NCBI GenBank assembly: GCA_902495075.1
Contig: CABUVO010000003.1
Location: 133,790-197,789, forward strand
Direction of reading: 5' to 3'
From: an uncultured Porphyromonadaceae bacterium
GTDB lineage: Bacteria; Bacteroidota; Bacteroidia; Bacteroidales; Muribaculaceae
DNA: 64,000 nucleotides
Under the pieces are notes generated by a model that did no database searches, had not been told where the DNA came from, and saw only the letters and a list, made by a program, of their open reading frames with translations. The position numbers and the translations under genes are program-made. Shown here one piece after another: positions 35,124 to 43,922 of the stretch; positions within the stretch are counted from its first letter, which is position 1; each line of letters starts with the position of its first letter.

Positions 35124-36875
35124 TTATGGTTTTTCCCAGCCGGGATTTTGTTCAAGTTTAGGGTTCAACACAAGGGAACGCAAAGGTATGGGAGCAAGAT
35201 AATCCCGCTGTTCGTTCCAACTTTTCACTTTGTCGGTATTTACAACCTTGTATCCTTTATTTCCTTCACTTAAGAAAATGTCGAGACCGATCTTCAGAGG
35301 TTTTGCGCCACGCAACAATGGTGTTGGAGGTTTATTTTCTGTATATAGATATACATCGTTTTTACCATCACCGTCAAGATCGCATCCCCCTTCTCCATTA
35401 AACCAGACTCCCATAAATTGCGGCACAAACAGGCGTCCGGCTTTCCAGCGCATAATGTCATCATAGCGCAACCCCTCCATTGCCATTTCGATGCGGCGTT
35501 CGCGGCGTATTTCAAGTATGATGCCAAGATTGCTTCCAGCAACATCCGGATACATGGCTTTAAGATACGGATCGGGATCCGCGTTTGCCTGACTCAGCAA
35601 TAACGGCGGCATGCCGACTCTTTCTCTAATAAGTTTCACACTCCTATCAAGGTCATCTTGCGATAAGGTTCCAAGTTCCGCCTTTGCCTCGGCATAATTA
35701 AGCAAGACCTCCGCATATCGATAGATTATAACGTCGTTTTCATTTGAGTTCTGTGCATCCGATAGAGATGATGTATAATATTTTATCGGCATGTAACCTG
35801 TCACGGAGTGCATCACCGCATTTATTAGATTGTCTGGATCTGGTGCCGTTTCTCCAACACGAGTGAATCCGGGTCCTGCGATTGTCTGCGACATACGCGG
35901 ATCGCGGTTGGCGAATTCAGCAGCGAAAGTCATATTCTCATAACCCGGAAGATCAGTAAACCTTGTTCCGTCAGCCATTAGATAAGAATTAACGAATGTT
36001 TTCTCAAATCCCATCTTATTTCCAGCCGGATTAGTGAGATTATAGTTAAAGCCATGTTTCACTCCCAGTTCGAAATCATATGCCTGGGCATTGATGACTT
36101 CTACCAAGGATGCGGTAGATGTTTCGGGCTGAGCGAAGAGATCGCGATATGCAAACTGAGTGCCACCCTTCTTGTCAATTTCATAACGTCCGGACATCAT
36201 CAACTCTTCAGAAGCTTCCACACATTCCTGAAGAAACTTTTCAGAATCGTTCAGTCCGTGATATTTGCGGAAAGTTCCCTCGAAAAGGCAAAAGCGGCTT
36301 TTGAGAGCCAAAGCGCTCCATCTCGTAATTGTATTAAGGCTTTTATCTGTTGGCAAAGCCTCCAGTATTTCGTCGCTCAATTCTTCCAGAATCTTGTTTG
36401 CTATAAAATCACGCGTGTCTCTCGAATTATAAAGTTCAGGACTGTTGTCATCAAGGACTATCTCATACCAAGGAACGCCTCCGAATGTCTTCAGTTTCTC
36501 ATAATAGAACTTTGCGCGCAGGAAATGAGCCATAGCCTCATATTTAGCCCTTGCCTTCAAATCGGAGCAATTCGGAGAATACTTGAAGAAAATGTTTATT
36601 TCACGTAAGGCAGTCCAGTTCCAACTACCTGCACTGATGGTTGCACTACGTAATCCCGTCATATAATCAGGCAAAGTGAGACGAATTCCGTTGTCTGCCG
36701 TTTCTGTAGTTGAGCCGGTCATTTGTGGCAAAAGCCCGTTGATGTAAAGACGCAGTTCATTCTCACTGCGGAAGGATGTCTCGGGACTCAGACTTGACTG
36801 CGGCTCCTGATCAAGATTGCAGGATGCTACTGCACAAGCAGTCAAGCCCAACATGAATATATATTTAATTTTCAT
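35124..36875 (-). CDS. SusD/RagB family nutrient-binding lipoprotein
   Basis: A SusD-like surface lipoprotein of 583 residues. The lipobox is VASC (Cys19). The helical TPR-like core is recognisable: REINIFFKYSPNCSDLKARAKYEAMAHFLRAKFYYEKLKTFGGVPW and VIIYRYAEVLLNYAEAKAELG. The C-terminal domain has LEIRRERRIEMAMEGLRYDD. It partners the SusC-like barrel 5 bp upstream and binds the ligand at the cell surface. Confidence 0.95.
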   Translation of the reverse strand: MKIKYIFMLGLTACAVASCNLDQEPQSSLSPETSFRSENELRLYINGLLPQMTGSTTETADNGIRLTLPDYMTGLRSATISAGSWNWTALREINIFFKYSPNCSDLKARAKYEAMAHFLRAKFYYEKLKTFGGVPWYEIVLDDNSPELYNSRDTRDFIANKILEELSDEILEALPTDKSLNTITRWSALALKSRFCLFEGTFRKYHGLNDSEKFLQECVEASEELMMSGRYEIDKKGGTQFAYRDLFAQPETSTASLVEVINAQAYDFELGVKHGFNYNLTNPAGNKMGFEKTFVNSYLMADGTRFTDLPGYENMTFAAEFANRDPRMSQTIAGPGFTRVGETAPDPDNLINAVMHSVTGYMPIKYYTSSLSDAQNSNENDVIIYRYAEVLLNYAEAKAELGTLSQDDLDRSVKLIRERVGMPPLLLSQANADPDPYLKAMYPDVAGSNLGIILEIRRERRIEMAMEGLRYDDIMRWKAGRLFVPQFMGVWFNGEGGCDLDGDGKNDVYLYTENKPPTPLLRGAKPLKIGLDIFLSEGNKGYKVVNTDKVKSWNEQRDYLAPIPLRSLVLNPKLEQNPGWEKP

Positions 36876-36879
36876 AATT

Positions 36880-39800
36880 TTAGAAAGTTACGTTCAAGCC
36901 TACGGTAAAAGTGCGTGAAAAGGGGTATATTCTTGCATCTGCCGATGACATAGCCTGTTCGGGGTCAATATAATCGGTATGGAATGGAGAATGATACCAT
37001 AGATTCTCTCCGGCAACATATATTCTCAGCTTCTCTACAAAGAATTTCTTTGTCAGAGAAGACGGGAGTGTATAGCCAACAGAAAGTGTTTTGAGCCTTA
37101 TATACGCAAGGTTCTGTAGATAGCGGTCGTTGACCACCGTCATCTGAGCATTATCTTTATATGCCGCGCTTCCGCGTTCAAGACGCGGAAAATATGCTTC
37201 ATTGTTTTCCGGTGTCCATGCTTGCTCTGCAAGTCCTTTGGGAAGAAATGCACTATTTACACGTCCCCAGGAGCCCCAGAATTTTTCCATCTCTTTGTCG
37301 GGATACATATTATAGCGTCCTATTCCCTGAAATGCGATATCAAAATCAATACCCATCCATGAAGCTGAGAGTCCAAATCCGTAATTCCATCTTGGTGTGG
37401 AGTTGCCGATTATTTCGAGATCTCCATGATTATCAAGTGTATTGGAGCCATTGTCAATAGATCCGCTGTTGTCCACGTCAACGAATCTGAGGTCACCACC
37501 CCGGAGCACAGCCCATTCTCCACCGGAAAGCAGGATGTCTCGGTTCACCTGACGCTGGTCCACACCATATGCCGCAGCTTCCTCATCAGAAGAGAAGAGT
37601 CCATTTACACGATATCCCCATATTTCTCCTAAAGTCATTCCTTCATAATAATCGGTAAGCACTTTGGAATCATTACCGGAATACTTCGTCACTTTGGAGA
37701 GCGCATCGCCCAAAGAGGCTCGGACTCCCCACTCCAGCGTACCTTTTGACAGTCTTACACGATCGTTGTAAGCAAGAGTGATTTCGTATCCATTGGTGCG
37801 CAATTCACCTACATTCTGTCTTGGAGGATTCGTGCCATAGACTTCAGGTACCGTTATTCCATCGGCAAACATGTCAGTGGTGCGCCTGATGAAATAATCA
37901 CCGGAAAAACTAAGTCTGTTGTTAAAAAGAGCAACATCGAGACCGAAGTCGAGGCTATGCACTTTCTCCCAAGTGTAGTCGCTTGAAATAGGTTGTGGAG
38001 AAGTAAGGTAATATGGTAATTCTCCGTTTATTATATAGGAAGTGTTCTGTTTCTGACTTATGGTGCTGTAAGGATACATTGCCACGCCAAGTTGGTTGCC
38101 CAAAACTCCATATGATGCCCTGAGCTTGAGATTGGAAATAGCCGTGACATTCTGCATGAAATTCTCTTCGCTTATCCTCCATGCTGCCGATGCAGACGGG
38201 AAGAAACCATAGCGGTTGCGGGATAAGAAGCGTGAGGATCCGTCGTAACGTCCGTTAAACTCCACAAGATAACGATTGTCAAAGTTATAGTTAAGACGGA
38301 AAAACAATCCGAAAAGCTCATATGCTGTAGCACCACCTGTAGCTCTGATATCCTCTCCGACTGCGAGATTGAGATCGTTTAGATTCTCCGACAGCACATC
38401 CGTACGGTATCCCGATAGATCACGTGTCCGCTGGTGTTCATAATTCATCCCGACTACAGCTGAGACATTATGTTTTTGAGCGAATTCAGCATCATAAGTG
38501 GCATATGCGTTAAATATATGCGATGGGTTAAACGACATGTTTTTCTGATAATAATCAGTCTTATGGATTGTTGTTGAACTCAATTGAGTGCGATTCTCGT
38601 ATCCTGACGATACATAGACAGTGCCTTGACGTTTCCAGCTATCATCCATTGTAAACATGAAAGTATAATCTGCATTCAAGCGAAGACTTTTCAGTATGTC
38701 AAATTGAGCAGAGAACGTGTTTTTAAATCGTCTCAAACCGACAGAACCCTTGGAGACGCCACCGAGAATGTCGGCAAAACGGGCTTCCCCAAGAATCTTC
38801 CCGTTTGCCATCACTCCGGTATAGTTGCCATCAGGACCTATTGGCACATAATATGGAGCACAATTGATCATGGTGCGTGCAAAAGCTGCGTTCGAAGCAT
38901 TCTCACCCGGATATGTATGGCTTCGATCAAAATATGTCGTGTTGTTGGAAATGCGTATACGGTTTGTTAATTTCGCATTAATTTTCGATGTGAAAGTATA
39001 TTGACGATACTTTTCGTCAGCTATTTTTATGAAACCGTCTTTTGAGTAATAGCTGCCGGAGATGTAGTATTGCACTTTGTCTCCGCCTCCGGAAATAGTG
39101 ACCCCATGAGATTGCGACATTGTGTTGTTTTTATACATCCAGTCCCACCAATCGAAATTTCCATAGTAATGGTATTTACCTGTTGCATCTTTCACAACCC
39201 AGGGACGCTCCGGATTTTCTGTGACGTCATATCTACGCGCTTCCAGCTCAGCGTAATCAGCAGCAGTATATCCGGTGGCTGAACTCCCAGTGCTTTTATA
39301 GGATGTATCATAAATCATGGCGTGTTCGTATCCGGAGGTTACGAAATCTGTCTTTACCGTAGGTTGCGACCAGGATACGTAACCTGAATATGAAACCCGT
39401 GTTTTGCCCTCTGAAGCCTTTTTGGTGGTGACAAGTATAACACCAAATGCAGCTCTGGCACCATATATCGCAGCAGATGACGCATCCTTAAGGGCGGAAA
39501 TAGACTCCACATCATTAGGATTGATCTGATCAATGCTTCCGGGCACACCATCAATAAGTATTAGAGGAGAATTTGAATTTATAGAGCCTTGTCCCCGTAT
39601 GCTTATTGAACCTCCCGCACCCGGAGAGCCGGTATTAACTGAAATATTCACATTAGGCATAGCGCCCTGAAGCATTTGCGTCACTGAATTTGAAGAGCGA
39701 TCTTCAAGAATCTTTCCTGATACAGAAGCAACTGCACCTGTAAGGTTTACCTTTTTCTGTGAACCATAACCAACAACCACAACCTCATCAAGCAGCTGAT

Positions 39801-40095
39801 CGTTATCACGCATCACCACATCTATGACATTCCGGCCTTTTACTTTGATCTCTTCGGGAATACATCCTACAAAACGGAATTCCAATATATCATCGGCATT
39901 CGCCAATATAGCGTATTTACCTTCCAGATCTGTGGTAACAGCTTTATTTGTGCTTTTACTCAAGACAGTAACTCCCACAAGCGGTTCTCCTGTAGAATCA
40001 GTTACTTTACCTGAAATCATATTTTGTGCCACGGAAACAAACGCACATACCGTGAGCATAAGGACTGTTACAAGTCCTCTTTTAAATCTTTTCAT
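36880..40095 (-). CDS. SusC/RagA family TonB-dependent outer-membrane transporter
   Basis: The start is the ATG at 40095, which begins a signal peptide (KRFKRGLVTVLMLTVCAFVSVAQ); an upstream in-frame codon adds 31 unrelated residues. The order is: carboxypeptidase-like domain (ISGKVTDSTGEPLVGVTVLS), TonB box/plug (DEVVVVGYGSQKKVNLTGAV, GSISIRGQGSINSNSPLILI, DVESISALKDASSAAIYGAR), then a long barrel ending FTVGLNVTF. Residues: about 1071. The start overlaps the ribokinase stop by 14 bp, so the two are translationally linked. It imports the oligomer or nucleoside-type ligand bound by SusD. Confidence 0.95.
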   Translation of the reverse strand: MKRFKRGLVTVLMLTVCAFVSVAQNMISGKVTDSTGEPLVGVTVLSKSTNKAVTTDLEGKYAILANADDILEFRFVGCIPEEIKVKGRNVIDVVMRDNDQLLDEVVVVGYGSQKKVNLTGAVASVSGKILEDRSSNSVTQMLQGAMPNVNISVNTGSPGAGGSISIRGQGSINSNSPLILIDGVPGSIDQINPNDVESISALKDASSAAIYGARAAFGVILVTTKKASEGKTRVSYSGYVSWSQPTVKTDFVTSGYEHAMIYDTSYKSTGSSATGYTAADYAELEARRYDVTENPERPWVVKDATGKYHYYGNFDWWDWMYKNNTMSQSHGVTISGGGDKVQYYISGSYYSKDGFIKIADEKYRQYTFTSKINAKLTNRIRISNNTTYFDRSHTYPGENASNAAFARTMINCAPYYVPIGPDGNYTGVMANGKILGEARFADILGGVSKGSVGLRRFKNTFSAQFDILKSLRLNADYTFMFTMDDSWKRQGTVYVSSGYENRTQLSSTTIHKTDYYQKNMSFNPSHIFNAYATYDAEFAQKHNVSAVVGMNYEHQRTRDLSGYRTDVLSENLNDLNLAVGEDIRATGGATAYELFGLFFRLNYNFDNRYLVEFNGRYDGSSRFLSRNRYGFFPSASAAWRISEENFMQNVTAISNLKLRASYGVLGNQLGVAMYPYSTISQKQNTSYIINGELPYYLTSPQPISSDYTWEKVHSLDFGLDVALFNNRLSFSGDYFIRRTTDMFADGITVPEVYGTNPPRQNVGELRTNGYEITLAYNDRVRLSKGTLEWGVRASLGDALSKVTKYSGNDSKVLTDYYEGMTLGEIWGYRVNGLFSSDEEAAAYGVDQRQVNRDILLSGGEWAVLRGGDLRFVDVDNSGSIDNGSNTLDNHGDLEIIGNSTPRWNYGFGLSASWMGIDFDIAFQGIGRYNMYPDKEMEKFWGSWGRVNSAFLPKGLAEQAWTPENNEAYFPRLERGSAAYKDNAQMTVVNDRYLQNLAYIRLKTLSVGYTLPSSLTKKFFVEKLRIYVAGENLWYHSPFHTDYIDPEQAMSSADARIYPFSRTFTVGLNVTF

Positions 40096-41041
40096 ATTGT
40101 AATATGTTAGGCTGTGAGGATACGCATTCGCATTGCAATAGGAAGCGATCAACTTCTTCTGCTGTCGGGATAGAGGTGGTTGCACCATGCCTTGTCACAG
40201 CAATTGCCGAGGCTGCGTTTGCATATCTCATATTCTCTTCTGTGATATAATCTCCGGAGAACTGCACAGCGAGCGCACCGCAGAAAGTGTCGCCGGCAGC
40301 AACGGTGTCAACAACATCAACTTTATACGGCTCTATATGGCTGCAGCCAAATGGCGTTATAAGATATGCTCCTTTTGATCCGACTGTAACTACAATATTT
40401 TTTACTCCTGTATGCTTCAGCCGCATCATTATCTGATCCATATTATCATTTGAATAGGGTAAACCGGCAACTATTCCGCCTTCTATTTCGTTTACCACCA
40501 GAACATCAATATTTGAAAGAAGCTCAGGATCTGCTTCTTTGGCAGGCGCAAGATTAAGTATCACTTTTTTTCCATGACTTTTTGCATAACTTGCTGTAGC
40601 GCATATTGTCTGATAGGGAATTTCAGCCTGCATTATCACTATGTCGGCTCTATCCAACGCCTTTTTGAAGGTGTCGAGCAATGTTGGCTGGAGCTTATTG
40701 TTGGCGCCAGGAGCCACCGCGATGCAATTTTCACCTTCATGACTTACATATATCAGCGCCATGCCCGTAGGTTGCTCCGAATCATCAATCACGTAGTCGG
40801 TGATAATTCTCTCGTTTTGCAAATGCTTTTTTAACAGAGAGGCATAGTGATCATTTCCAAGTGCTGTAACGAAAATGACATCACCTCCGAGACGGGCAGC
40901 TGCAATCGCCTGGTTCATTCCTTTTCCACCGATTGCTTGCGAGAATTCAGCATCACATACCGTCTCTCCCCGTGATGGCAAATGATGCACTTTTGCCATC
41001 AAGTCAATGTTGGTGCTACCAACAACTACAATTTTGTTCAT
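40082..41041 (-). CDS. rbsK: ribokinase (second copy, RusK-like)
   Basis: PfkB-type ribokinase, 319 residues. It opens NKIVVVGSTNIDLMAKVHHL, has the substrate and ATP motifs IGGKGMNQAIAAARLGG and VDTVAAGDTFCGALAVQF (AAGD with the catalytic Asp, as in E. coli RbsK), and NIVVTVGSKGAYL. It phosphorylates D-ribose to ribose-5-phosphate. A second ribokinase lies directly upstream. The pair of ribokinases next to susC/susD is the hallmark of the B. thetaiotaomicron rus locus. Confidence 0.88.
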   Translation of the reverse strand: MNKIVVVGSTNIDLMAKVHHLPSRGETVCDAEFSQAIGGKGMNQAIAAARLGGDVIFVTALGNDHYASLLKKHLQNERIITDYVIDDSEQPTGMALIYVSHEGENCIAVAPGANNKLQPTLLDTFKKALDRADIVIMQAEIPYQTICATASYAKSHGKKVILNLAPAKEADPELLSNIDVLVVNEIEGGIVAGLPYSNDNMDQIMMRLKHTGVKNIVVTVGSKGAYLITPFGCSHIEPYKVDVVDTVAAGDTFCGALAVQFSGDYITEENMRYANAASAIAVTRHGATTSIPTAEEVDRFLLQCECVSSQPNILQYEKI

Positions 41042-41078
41042 TAAATAAAGAGTTATATTGTTGTTTTAAATTCTGTTT

Positions 41079-42008
41079 TCAAATAATTGCGTCCACTTCG
41101 GTTCTATATGGTATAGCTTGTTGCGCTCCTATACGTGTCACTGAAAGGGAAGCTGCGGCATTGGCGTAACGGGCTGCCTCCATGACGCTACAGCCGTATG
41201 AAATCTGAGTTCCAAATGCACCGCAGAATACATCGCCCGCTCCGATTGAGTCAACAACCTCTACATTCCGCGCCGGGAATGAGGCGTATTCCGGACCAGA
41301 CTTAACAAACACTCCGCCACCACCTAAAGTAATGAGCACATTATCGACTCCTCTCCGGCTGATTATGTCGGCTGCGGCACGCGCTGTGCGCATGTCGAAT
41401 ATCTCTATTCCGGCAAGTTGCTCTGCTTCTACTCGATTTGGAAGGATTGCATAGAGACGGCTTATGATGGTATCGTTAAGCGTCAGCGGTGCCGGTGCCG
41501 GTTTCATTATCGTCTTTACGCCATGAGAATTTGCTATGTTGATTGCATGCTCCACTGTGTCAAGCGGAATCTCAAGCTGCACTATCAGAATATCAGCAGA
41601 TGCGATACATTCTTCAGCTTTTGAAATATCCTCCACACTCAGAGTTGTATTGGCACCGGGCGCCACGATAATATAATTCTCTCCGATTGCGTTCACTGTT
41701 ATCATGGCGAATCCCGATGGATTGTTAAGGTCGGTAATCACATAGTTCGTAGAGATATTTTCGTTGCGATATAAGTCGATTGCCTGAAGGCCAAACAGAT
41801 CGTATCCTATTTTGGAAACGAGTGTAACATCTCCTCCAAGTCGTGCCGCCGCAATAGCCTGATTGGCACCTTTACCTCCCGGTTCCATGACAAATCTCCC
41901 TCCCAGAATAGTCTCCCCCGGCATCGGAAACCGATCGGCACGAATAATCATGTCGGTGTTACAACTTCCTACAACGATTATCTTAGGTTTTTTAGTGGTA
42001 GTTTTCAT
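41079..42008 (-). CDS. rbsK: ribokinase (first copy, RusK-like)
   Basis: PfkB-type ribokinase of about 309 residues. The start is taken as the ATG at 42008 (KTTTKKPKIIVVGSCNTDMI); in-frame starts further up would lie before the predicted transcription start. It has EPGGKGANQAIAAARLGGDV and DSIGAGDVFCGAFGTQI (GAGD, catalytic Asp), and LITLGGGGVFVKS. It differs enough from the second copy to suggest two substrates or two affinities. It is the first gene of the large minus-strand operon, whose promoter is directly upstream. Confidence 0.88.
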   Translation of the reverse strand: MKTTTKKPKIIVVGSCNTDMIIRADRFPMPGETILGGRFVMEPGGKGANQAIAAARLGGDVTLVSKIGYDLFGLQAIDLYRNENISTNYVITDLNNPSGFAMITVNAIGENYIIVAPGANTTLSVEDISKAEECIASADILIVQLEIPLDTVEHAINIANSHGVKTIMKPAPAPLTLNDTIISRLYAILPNRVEAEQLAGIEIFDMRTARAAADIISRRGVDNVLITLGGGGVFVKSGPEYASFPARNVEVVDSIGAGDVFCGAFGTQISYGCSVMEAARYANAAASLSVTRIGAQQAIPYRTEVDAII

Positions 42009-42035
42009 GGTATGCATCGTCTGAGTTTTCAGATG

Positions 42036-42067
42036 CAAATATATGCCACCTCATATTCACTAAAAAA
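42036..42067 (-). promoter_or_regulatory. promoter of the rus-like operon
   Basis: On the minus strand TTTT (42067-42064), 20 bp, TATATTTG (42043-42036, exact TAnnTTTG). The imperfect -33 box fits an activated promoter. The predicted start (about 42031) puts the ATG at 42008 downstream, with a leader of about 22 nt. Confidence 0.6.
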
Positions 42068-42196
42068 CCAAAAAAACGTTTTAAATATATTATGAAAAAC
42101 AGGAATCTAAGAATTAAATATAAGCAACAAGCTAATACGTAACAATATAGCATTTATTAAAAACCGCTTAAATATATATGTTTAAATAATTTTTTA

Positions 42197-43729
42197 TTAC
42201 CTTTTATTTAGCATTTTCTCACGAAGCACCTCCGACAAGGTTTTACCCGTCAGTTTCGATTCAATCCATGCGGTGAAGTCAAATATTGATAATAACTGTT
42301 GCTCATATCTATTCTTACGTAGTTTCTCCAGAATCGGTTGCAACTTGCCATATGCAGTCTTGCGCAAGAAACGTGATACAGGACATGGTTCCGAGACAAA
42401 TTTCAAAACAACTTTTTCGGTTTCGTAGGCAAAATTAATTTTAGAGCGAGAGACGGAGCGCTTTTCAAAATGCAGGAGTTCCATCTCTCCAAGTTCATAA
42501 TAAGCCAACATCCTCACAAGTCTGACTGTCCTCATTAAAGGAACGTACTTGATATCATGCATCGTGATAGCGGATGTAATAGCACGTGCGGCTTTCTTGA
42601 TATTACCCGTACCAAGTTCTATCAGTGCAAGATTCAGACGCAACTCGCATTCTCGCGCTGGAGCAAGATTGTGTCTTCCTTCGATCAATGTGTCACGGTA
42701 TCTATCGCATACAGCACTACATGCCATGAAATCACCCGTGTCGAGCAAAGGAGCTAACTCATATTGCATGATTATGCAAAGGATATTATCCGAGATATCG
42801 CTCGAGGCGTCTTGAAGGAGTGCGCGTAATCTGTCAATAAACGGTGGCATGCGATCGTAACTATTCACGACACGCAGCGTTCGCAAGATTCCTTCAAGCA
42901 CAGAAACATAATATGAAGCAGACACGGCGGTGCCGACAGCACCTTTGGTCTCGAAAAGATCCACGAGTGATGCATACATGCCAAATGCCCCCTCTACGTC
43001 ACCCGACTCCATAAGATAACGAGCCTGGAACATGCGGTGGTTCCGCTCCTGCTCAAAAGGTTTTTCGGAAGGACCATGATTGAATGTGTGAAATTCGCGC
43101 ATCACAAGATCGGACATTGTGTGTAGTTCTTCTCTGGCATGAATCGAGCCGATATGCCTCATGCGATGACACAATATATCATATAGAGAAGCATGTTCTC
43201 CTATGGTTCCTATGCTTTTGAGTATTCTTTGGCGAAGAGCGTGTTTTTTGAAAAGTTCCTCCTGTGTAATGTCCGGAAAATCCAAAACGTTGAGAAATTC
43301 GAGTTCCATTTTCTGTGCCAACAATGTCACCTCATATTGCCGGGAAGAATTGGCACGTTCCACAACCGAGCCGATAAGTTCAAGAGCATCATCATTGAGC
43401 GACCGTTCGAACAGTATTCTTGCCTTACACACATCAGAAAGCAAAGAGTCGAGAGTGGATCTACGCGTTTCTATCGACAACAGCATATCAGTGAGCAAAT
43501 CGTAAAGATATTTGACAGTGATTTCAAAAGCAGAATCTGGATAGAGTTTGGTAAAATTACATTTTATAGAGGCGGAATCATCTGTAGCGTTTCGTATTAT
43601 TAATTGGTATAGAGAATGATAGAGCTTGGTTTTATCAGATTGATCCGCGCCATACCTCATTGCAAAGGCTTTACGTTCCGCCTTTGTCATAGATTTTACA
43701 AGCGCAATTAATGAATCGATTCTTTTCAT
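42197..43729 (-). CDS. probable regulator of the ribokinase/SusCD operon (RusR-like)
   Basis: This 510-residue cytoplasmic protein begins MKRIDSLIALVKSMTKAERKAF. The ATG at 43729 is used because an in-frame codon at 43747 lies before the predicted transcript start. The body is helical with TPR-like character (ARILFERSLNDDALELIGSV, MFQARYLMESGDVEGAFGMY). The C-terminus is basic (FTAWIESKLTGKTLSEVL, REKMLNKR). I see no classical DNA-binding domain. It stands at the head of the operon in the same orientation, as the regulator of the rus locus does, so it is the best candidate for the controller. Identity is inferred from context. Confidence 0.6.
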   Translation of the reverse strand: MKRIDSLIALVKSMTKAERKAFAMRYGADQSDKTKLYHSLYQLIIRNATDDSASIKCNFTKLYPDSAFEITVKYLYDLLTDMLLSIETRRSTLDSLLSDVCKARILFERSLNDDALELIGSVVERANSSRQYEVTLLAQKMELEFLNVLDFPDITQEELFKKHALRQRILKSIGTIGEHASLYDILCHRMRHIGSIHAREELHTMSDLVMREFHTFNHGPSEKPFEQERNHRMFQARYLMESGDVEGAFGMYASLVDLFETKGAVGTAVSASYYVSVLEGILRTLRVVNSYDRMPPFIDRLRALLQDASSDISDNILCIIMQYELAPLLDTGDFMACSAVCDRYRDTLIEGRHNLAPARECELRLNLALIELGTGNIKKAARAITSAITMHDIKYVPLMRTVRLVRMLAYYELGEMELLHFEKRSVSRSKINFAYETEKVVLKFVSEPCPVSRFLRKTAYGKLQPILEKLRKNRYEQQLLSIFDFTAWIESKLTGKTLSEVLREKMLNKR

Positions 43730-43744
43730 ATCGGAGTCCAGGTG

Positions 43745-43776
43745 CAAAATTACAATATTGACTTATCTTTTGCAAA
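43745..43776 (-). promoter_or_regulatory. promoter of the regulator gene
   Basis: On the minus strand TTTG (43776-43773), 20 bp, TAATTTTG (43752-43745). Both are exact. The start (about 43740) leaves a leader of only about 10 nt before the ATG at 43729. Confidence 0.8.
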
Positions 43777-43823
43777 TTTTAACGGACAGTTGACTCCGCA
43801 ATTCATGGATTTGTATAGATAAT

Positions 43824-43855
43824 TTTGTGGAAGTGGAAATTTATCAGTAAATTTG
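43824..43855 (+). promoter_or_regulatory. promoter of the glyS operon
   Basis: TTTG (43824-43827), 20 bp, TAAATTTG (43848-43855), both exact. The transcript start is near 43862 and the ATG at 43923. Confidence 0.8.
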
Positions 43856-43922
43856 CGTGTTAAATACGCTTTTTATAAAATTAAACTTATAAACTGCACA
43901 TTGTGCGATTAAGAATAGAGCA

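Noticed and set aside
40096..40188. A longer SusC start at 40188
   Set aside because: The extra 31 residues are not part of a signal peptide and lie inside the ribokinase gene; the ATG at 40095 starts a standard signal peptide.
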